Shown here in pieces: positions 7,345 through 11,721 of a DNA stretch of 13,919 nucleotides. The notes below the pieces were generated by a model. The model saw only the letters and a program-made list of their open reading frames with translations. It was not told the origin of the DNA and did not search any database. The stretch covers positions 1-13,919 of the forward strand of contig JAWANJ010000022.1 of assembly GCA_038895395.1 (NCBI GenBank), written 5' to 3'. Numbering within the stretch: position 1 is the stretch's first letter; each line of letters starts with the position of its first letter. The translations under genes and the position numbers were made by a program. The stretch comes from DTGL01 sp038895395. GTDB taxonomy: Archaea > Iainarchaeota > Iainarchaeia > Iainarchaeales > DTGL01.

Positions 7345-8172
7345 ATGATAGAGTACAGTTCCAAACGTTCTAGGGTAACTATCTCAATAAAAAAAGACTT
7401 GCTTTCAAGAATAGACTCACTTGTAGATGGTTTATCAATAAGAAGCAGAAGTCAAGCCATAGAGTTTATATTGACAAAGGCCATCGGTGAAAGACTTAAT
7501 ACTGCATTATTGCTAGCTGGAGGCAAGCCAAGGGACATAAGCATAGATGGAAACATCAAGTTTTTAGCTAAGATAGGCCAAAAAACCCTTATAGAACATG
7601 TATTAAATAACCTTGCTGATTTGGGAATAAGCAGGTTTATTATATATGTTGACTACAAAAAAGAAGAAATGGTGGAACACTTTGAAGATCTAAATTTAGG
7701 CTATGATCTCACCTTTATTTCAGCTGATAAAGCAACAGGCACTGTCAAACCCCTTCTGATGGCAAAACCCCATCTAAAAAATGCGTTTCTGTGTGCCTAT
7801 GGTGACACAATTTGCAAACTTAACCTTAACAGCATGTACGCTTTTCACAAAGAGCACTCAAGCATAGCAACTATGGCACTAACAAGTGTAAGTGACCCCC
7901 GTAGCTATGGTGTTGCTATTGTCGAAGGCTCAAAGGTAAGAGAATTTATAGAAAAACCGATGAAAGAGGTGGAGAGCTATCTTATCAGTGCAGGTTATTT
8001 TATTTTTGAACCGAAGATTTTTTCATATATAAAGCCTTCGTACAAAAGCATTGAAAGAGACCTTCTGCCTAGTTTGGCTCAAAAAGGACTACTTTATGCT
8101 TATCCTTTCCAAGGCCTTTATCTCAACGTAAACAAAAAAGCAGACCTAGAAAAAGCAAAATTTTTGCTTTGA
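7345..8172 (+). CDS. Ribbon-helix-helix domain fused to a divergent nucleotidyltransferase domain, probable regulator
   Basis: 275 residues. Residues 9-50 match a ribbon-helix-helix (CopG/MetJ-like) fold: strand RVTISI, helix KKDLLSRIDSLVDG, then RSRSQAIEFILTKAI. Residues 52-275 are a sugar nucleotidyltransferase fold: ALLLAGG, AYGDT with Asp154, YGVAIVEG, FIEKP (201-205) and SAGYFIFE. The catalytic signature is altered. The loop after LAGG is two residues shorter than in the neighbouring paralogue and lacks GxGxRLRP, the two prolines flanking Lys72 of the usual PKP are gone, and the C-terminal metal motif (usually DIGTPE) reads NVNKKA, so Asn261 replaces Asp. Substrate recognition may survive while catalysis may not. 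No Shine-Dalgarno site is obvious, and the transcript is probably nearly leaderless. It is divergent from the sugar-nucleotide operon. I infer a sugar-nucleotide-responsive repressor; a DNA-associated active enzyme is the alternative. Confidence 0.85.
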   Translation: MIEYSSKRSRVTISIKKDLLSRIDSLVDGLSIRSRSQAIEFILTKAIGERLNTALLLAGGKPRDISIDGNIKFLAKIGQKTLIEHVLNNLADLGISRFIIYVDYKKEEMVEHFEDLNLGYDLTFISADKATGTVKPLLMAKPHLKNAFLCAYGDTICKLNLNSMYAFHKEHSSIATMALTSVSDPRSYGVAIVEGSKVREFIEKPMKEVESYLISAGYFIFEPKIFSYIKPSYKSIERDLLPSLAQKGLLYAYPFQGLYLNVNKKADLEKAKFLL

Positions 8173-8190
8173 ACTTGTAGAAAATTTGTA

Positions 8191-8198
8191 TTATAAAC
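8191..8198 (+). promoter_or_regulatory. TATA box of a leaderless promoter
   Basis: TTATAAAC is centred about 25 bases before the ATG at 8220, and no ribosome site precedes that ATG. This places the transcription start at or next to the start codon and supports the choice of that ATG. It also makes the next two genes a separate transcription unit from the RHH fusion. Confidence 0.6.
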
Positions 8199-8219
8199 AT
8201 ATCGCAAGACTAGAGTTTT

Positions 8220-8975
8220 ATGAGAACAGTCGTGAGGCCAAAACAAAAAGCAGTAAAGAAAGCTTTTGTTCTGGCTGGCGGCATTGGCTCACGTCTTAGG
8301 CCTTTTACTTTGGAAATACCAAAGCCTATGCTTCCTGTAAAGGGAAGGCCTATACTTGAATACAATATAAGAAATATAATAGAGCACGGAACCAAAGAGA
8401 TCATACTTGGGGTTGGTTACAAAAGGGATGTGATAAAGGAATATTTCGGAAACAAGTTCTGTGGCATAAAGATCAAATACAGTACTGAAAAGGAACCTTT
8501 AGGCACAGCAGGAGCTCTTAAAAAGGCAGAAAAATATCTGAAAAAAGAACACTTTTTCTATGTTTGTAATGGGGATGAAATTAAAGATGTAGATTACTCA
8601 ATAATGTATTTAAGATTTAAAAATAAGGCTGCTACTGGTGTAATTGCACTGAAAACCATTCAAAATGCTGAAAATTTTGGTGTAGTGGAGCTTAAGGGTA
8701 ACAGGGTTGTGCGCTTTTTAGAAAAACCAAAACCATGGGAAACTAAGAGCAAAACAATCAACGCCGGTGCTTACATGCTTTCATCTAGTGTCTTTAGGTT
8801 AATACCAAAAAACAGACCATATAGCTTAGAGAGAGACGTATTTCCTGTGCTAGCATTTGAAAAAAAGTTGTACGGGTGTAAATGTGTTGATCAATGGTTC
8901 CCAGCAGACACTCCTGAAAGGTATGAATTGGCAATAAAAAAAGCAAATTTTTTTAAGAGGTGGTTCGATGCATAA
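8220..8975 (+). CDS. Sugar-1-phosphate nucleotidyltransferase (mannose-1-P guanylyltransferase or glucose-1-P type)
   Basis: 251 residues. The signature LAGGIGSRLRPFT (18-30) and PKPMLPVKGRPILEYN with Lys35 are intact. PLGTAGAL (93-100), NGD with Asp119, FLEKP (166-170), NAGAYML (181-187) and WFPADTPE with Asp230 complete the active site. It makes an NDP-sugar from a sugar 1-phosphate and NTP in the cytosol. The subfamily resembles archaeal GDP-mannose or glucose-1-phosphate pyrophosphorylases; the exact substrate is not readable. The protein has about 14 residues before the first strand, and the TATA box position supports this long start. Its last 8 bases overlap the phosphoribosyltransferase gene. 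It is the third nucleotidyltransferase-fold gene in under 5 kb, and unlike the RHH fusion just upstream it keeps all catalytic residues. Confidence 0.88.
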   Translation: MRTVVRPKQKAVKKAFVLAGGIGSRLRPFTLEIPKPMLPVKGRPILEYNIRNIIEHGTKEIILGVGYKRDVIKEYFGNKFCGIKIKYSTEKEPLGTAGALKKAEKYLKKEHFFYVCNGDEIKDVDYSIMYLRFKNKAATGVIALKTIQNAENFGVVELKGNRVVRFLEKPKPWETKSKTINAGAYMLSSSVFRLIPKNRPYSLERDVFPVLAFEKKLYGCKCVDQWFPADTPERYELAIKKANFFKRWFDA

Positions 8976-9603
8976 AGTTGTAACAAATTTTTCAAAAACT
9001 GTGATAGTGCCAGAATGTGGCATAAAACTTAAGAATGAACCAGAGCCAGTTGTAAGAAAAAAGTACGAAAAAGAGATAGACCGTGTGCTTATAACAAAAG
9101 GCTGTATTGAAGCAAGAATCGTTGCCCTTGCTAAAGAAATTGATGCGGCTTTCAAGAATGTAAATGAGCTTGTGTGCTTTGTGATTTTAAAAGGCGGTAT
9201 GTTCTTTGCAGCAGATCTTATAAGAACGCTAGACGAACTTAGCGACATCAGAACAAAAATCGATTTCATTAGATGTTCCAGTTACGGTGATCGCTCCACA
9301 TCTAGCGGCAAAGTTGATTTGTATACAATAGATAAGTTCGAAGGAGAAAATGTGCTTCTTATTGAGGATATAGTTGATACAGGCAAAACATTAAGTACTT
9401 TGCAGGGTCTACTGGCAAAAAATGTGAAAAATTTCAAGACCTGCGTACTTCTTGACAAAGGAATTGCAAGAGATGTTAAGGTTGATTTCATTGGTTTTAG
9501 AATTCCTAAAATATTTGTCGGTGGCTATGGTCTAGACTATGCTGGATACTACAGAGGATTACCAGAAATTGTCGTAATAAAAAAGGAAATTCTTAAAAAA
9601 TAA
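8968..9603 (+). CDS. hpt: Hypoxanthine phosphoribosyltransferase
   Basis: 211 residues. It transfers the phosphoribosyl group of PRPP to hypoxanthine (and usually guanine) giving IMP (GMP). Visible features are LKGG (74-77), SSYGDRSTSSGK (104-115) as the flexible catalytic loop, the PRPP motif VLLIEDIVDTGKT (129-141), LLDK (Lys164) and FVGGYGLDYAGYYR (183-196), all as in the bacterial Hpt type rather than the archaeal adenine/hypoxanthine form. About 35 N-terminal residues extend beyond the usual enzyme and have no recognised role. The start is set by AGAGGTGG four bases upstream, inside the end of the preceding gene, so translation is coupled. The convergent neighbours on the other strand would make hypoxanthine, which fits this enzyme's substrate. 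Confidence 0.9.
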   Translation: MHKVVTNFSKTVIVPECGIKLKNEPEPVVRKKYEKEIDRVLITKGCIEARIVALAKEIDAAFKNVNELVCFVILKGGMFFAADLIRTLDELSDIRTKIDFIRCSSYGDRSTSSGKVDLYTIDKFEGENVLLIEDIVDTGKTLSTLQGLLAKNVKNFKTCVLLDKGIARDVKVDFIGFRIPKIFVGGYGLDYAGYYRGLPEIVVIKKEILKK

Positions 9604-9665
9604 AAAAGAAAAGAAAAAAAGGCAGGAATTGTTTTCATTTAAATTACTTGCCTTTTTTTGTTTTT
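9602..9665. terminator. Bidirectional terminator between convergent genes
   Basis: A perfect 11-bp inverted repeat, AAAAAAAGGCA (9614-9624) with TGCCTTTTTTT (9649-9659), extends to 13 bp with one G-T pair, around a loop of about 20 bases. On the + strand the transcript ends U7-G-U5 (9653-9665). On the - strand it ends U7-C-U4-C-U6 (9620-9602). It serves the phosphoribosyltransferase on one side and the deaminase on the other. Confidence 0.6.
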
Positions 9666-9685
9666 GACCCGCAACAACCAGCCAT
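9644..9685 (-). CDS. Candidate 13-residue peptide (speculative)
   Basis: Eleven bases after the deaminase stop, the - strand has six G residues, five further bases, then ATG opening a 13-codon frame, MAGCCGSKTKKGK, that ends in TAA. The G6 run is a credible ribosome site, and the peptide has a Cys-Cys pair and a basic end, like small metal-binding peptides. Against it, the frame is very short and its lysine half is encoded by the A-rich arm of the terminator hairpin, which would give lysines whether or not it is translated. It may be chance. Confidence 0.3.
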   Translation of the reverse strand: MAGCCGSKTKKGK

Positions 9686-9696
9686 AACAACCCCCC

Positions 9697-10935
9697 TTAG
9701 ATTATAAATTTTGTGAGCAACAATGCCCTTTTAGTTGCTTTTCTTTTGATTTTTTGTTCCCATGTTATTTTCTTTTTTTCCATTATCACTTTTCCGTTGC
9801 AAATAACTGTATGGACGCAACCTGGATCAGCGGAAAACACAATATTGGAAATCAAGTTATGACGGGGTGTCATAGAAATATGGTTAAGATCCAAAAGCAC
9901 AACATCTGCCAAGTAGCCATTTTCAATTTTCCCAGCGTTTATTTTTAGCGCCTGTGCTGCGTTAACAGTGGCTAGTTTAAAACAAGTTTCGGCATTCAAG
10001 ACACTTGCATCATTATATCGATATTTTTGAAGCAAGGAAGCCAACTTTAATGTCTCAAACATGTTCAAGGAATTGTTACTTGCAGAGCCGTCAGTTCCAA
10101 GCATTGTTTGTATTTTAGCATCCATGATATCTTTTAAAGGGGCTATCCCACTTGCAAGCTTTAGATTTGAAGTAGGACAACTAACAACCTTAGCACCATG
10201 AGATGCTAAAATTTTTTGTTCTTTTTTGTCCAACCACACACAATGAGCGTTGAAAAGATTGCTTCCTAAAAAACCAATTTTTTTAAGATACTCTACAGGT
10301 CGCACCTTTCTTTTCTTGATACAGTCCTTAACCTCTTTTTGTGTTTCACTAAGATGAAAGTGTATAGGTAATGAAAGTTCATCAGACAAGTCTTTAACTC
10401 CTTTAAGAACTTCTGGTGTGGTGGTATATATTGCATGTGGTCCCAAAGCAGGGATAATGTTTTCATATCTCTTGAGTTTATCGATTGCTTTTCGAACAGC
10501 ATCTTCTTTGAATTCTGATGTTATTACTTTGCTTATAATTGCCCTCATACCTGCTTTGCTTGCAGCTTTTGCAGTCTCTTCTTCAAAAAAATACATATCA
10601 TTGAAACACGTGGTTCCAGAGCGTATCATTTCTGCACAAGCAAGCATTGTTCCGTAGTAAATATCTTTGGGCTTCATCCTTGCTTCAACCGGAAAGATAT
10701 GCTTTGTAAGCCATGTGTGCAAATCAAAGTCATCTGCAAAGCCTTTTAGTAAAGACATTGGAGCGTGTGTGTGCATATTAAAAAACCCAGGAATTGCTGC
10801 GAGCTCTCTTCCATCAATCACAACATCGCTTTTGTCTCTAGCCGTTTTGCCAACATCAGTTATTAAATTTTCTTCAATCAAAATATTTGCACGTTTATTG
10901 CTTGGAAGAATTACATCTTTTATAAAAATAGTCAT
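9697..10935 (-). CDS. dadD: 5'-deoxyadenosine / S-adenosylhomocysteine / methylthioadenosine deaminase
   Basis: 412 residues, normal length for this amidohydrolase group (ATZ/TRZ, MtaD/DadD). The metal site is complete: NMHTH (His55, His57), GPH (His167), HFHLSE (His194, Glu197), AHCVWL (His231) and GTDGSASNN (Asp282). The family removes the 6-amino group of 5'-modified adenosines as ammonia; the archaeal members act on 5'-deoxyadenosine, S-adenosylhomocysteine and methylthioadenosine. The start codon shares one base with the stop of the phosphorylase gene (TGATG), and GGTGA lies seven bases upstream, so the two are translated together. Paired with a methylthioinosine-type phosphorylase it would supply methylthioinosine. 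Guanine or chlorohydrolase activity is less likely given that partner. Confidence 0.88.
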   Translation of the reverse strand: MTIFIKDVILPSNKRANILIEENLITDVGKTARDKSDVVIDGRELAAIPGFFNMHTHAPMSLLKGFADDFDLHTWLTKHIFPVEARMKPKDIYYGTMLACAEMIRSGTTCFNDMYFFEEETAKAASKAGMRAIISKVITSEFKEDAVRKAIDKLKRYENIIPALGPHAIYTTTPEVLKGVKDLSDELSLPIHFHLSETQKEVKDCIKKRKVRPVEYLKKIGFLGSNLFNAHCVWLDKKEQKILASHGAKVVSCPTSNLKLASGIAPLKDIMDAKIQTMLGTDGSASNNSLNMFETLKLASLLQKYRYNDASVLNAETCFKLATVNAAQALKINAGKIENGYLADVVLLDLNHISMTPRHNLISNIVFSADPGCVHTVICNGKVIMEKKKITWEQKIKRKATKRALLLTKFII

Positions 10936-11615
10936 CAGCTTTTCACCATCAGTGCTATGACATCCGAAATGATCCTTGCTTTTTTAGAAGCATTCTCGAC
11001 AATTTCTTCATATGTTAATTGTTTTGAAATACCGTGTGCATAGTTATCAACAGTACAAATGCTTGCATAACAAAGACCTTGCTCTTGAGCTAGCGTAGCT
11101 TCATCAGCAAGTGTCATGCCAACAATATCTGCAAAGTGTCTTATGAATTTTACTTCTGCCACAGTTTCTAGCCTAGGTCCTATAGTTTGAAAGTAAATTG
11201 CTCTTTTAACCACTCTTTGGCCAAGCTGTTCACAAGCTGATATGATTTTTTTTCTGAGTGAATCACATAGCTTTGGAACAATGCAAACCATTTTGTTATC
11301 AAAGTAAGTCTTTGGAAAAAATTGCATATAATCATGTGGAACCACAAGAGAACCCGGTTTTATGCGATACTTAAGGCTGCCAACTGAGTTTACACCTAAA
11401 ACCTCAGAAACGCCAAGCTTTTTCAACGCCAGTATGTTTGCATAATGGTTGGTTTTGTGGGGAGGTACATTGTCTTTTCCATGACGCTGAATAAAAACAA
11501 AACCTTCACCAAGATTTGCAATTACAGTTCCATAAACAGTCTTTATCTTTTTTTCTTCTTCTAATTTAAGAAGGTTATTTTTAAGAAAAACAGTACCCCC
11601 AAGCACACCCAACAT
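10935..11615 (-). CDS. mtnP: S-methyl-5'-thioinosine phosphorylase (MTAP-family)
   Basis: 226 residues from the ATG at 11615. A GTG at 11633 would add six residues but lies only a few bases from the TATA-like box, and MLGVLGGT is the natural family start. It is a trimeric-type nucleoside phosphorylase: GGT (6-8), RHG (44-46), PPHKTNHYAN (51-60) for phosphate and ribose, GVNSVGSL (74-81), FQTIGPRLET (142-151) and GMTLADEATLAQE (166-178). In methylthioadenosine phosphorylases the base pocket reads T-D-Y-D; here it aligns as D-N-Y-A (Asn191, Ala193). The Asp-to-Asn change is the known mark of 6-oxopurine use, as in archaeal and Pseudomonas methylthioinosine phosphorylases. Products would be hypoxanthine and methylthioribose 1-phosphate. 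It is first in a two-gene unit with the deaminase. The symbol given is the family's; methylthioadenosine use cannot be excluded. Confidence 0.85.
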   Translation of the reverse strand: MLGVLGGTVFLKNNLLKLEEEKKIKTVYGTVIANLGEGFVFIQRHGKDNVPPHKTNHYANILALKKLGVSEVLGVNSVGSLKYRIKPGSLVVPHDYMQFFPKTYFDNKMVCIVPKLCDSLRKKIISACEQLGQRVVKRAIYFQTIGPRLETVAEVKFIRHFADIVGMTLADEATLAQEQGLCYASICTVDNYAHGISKQLTYEEIVENASKKARIISDVIALMVKS

Positions 11616-11633
11616 GTTATCTATAATAAACAC

Positions 11634-11643
11634 AATTTAAAAA
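11634..11643 (-). promoter_or_regulatory. TATA-like box for the phosphorylase-deaminase unit
   Basis: On the - strand the region reads TTTTTAAATT, centred 22-25 bases before the ATG at 11615, which has no ribosome site. This fits a leaderless transcript and is the main reason for rejecting the longer GTG start. Confidence 0.45.
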
Positions 11644-11721
11644 GTATTAAAAATATTTTTAGGTGAGATTTAGGTATAGCAACAAGATTTAACATATTCA
11701 CTCCGTGAAGGTGATAATTTT
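11644..11721 (+). promoter_or_regulatory. Promoter and leader of the large surface-protein gene
   Basis: The gap holds an A/T palindrome AAAAATATTTTT (11649-11660) that could be the TATA element, a small hairpin TTCAC-TCC-GTGAA (11697-11709), and AAGGTGAT (11708-11715), a good ribosome site six bases before the ATG at 11722. The hairpin overlaps the ribosome site by two bases, so it might modulate access; this is inference. Confidence 0.4.

Noticed and set aside
8850..9269. Open frame of about 140 codons on the - strand across the nucleotidyltransferase/phosphoribosyltransferase junction
   Set aside because: It is a shadow of two enzymes with complete motifs on the + strand.
11616..11633. 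GTG start six residues earlier for the phosphorylase
   Set aside because: It lies within a few bases of the TATA-like box, so it would probably not be in the transcript, and MLGVLGGT is the usual family start.
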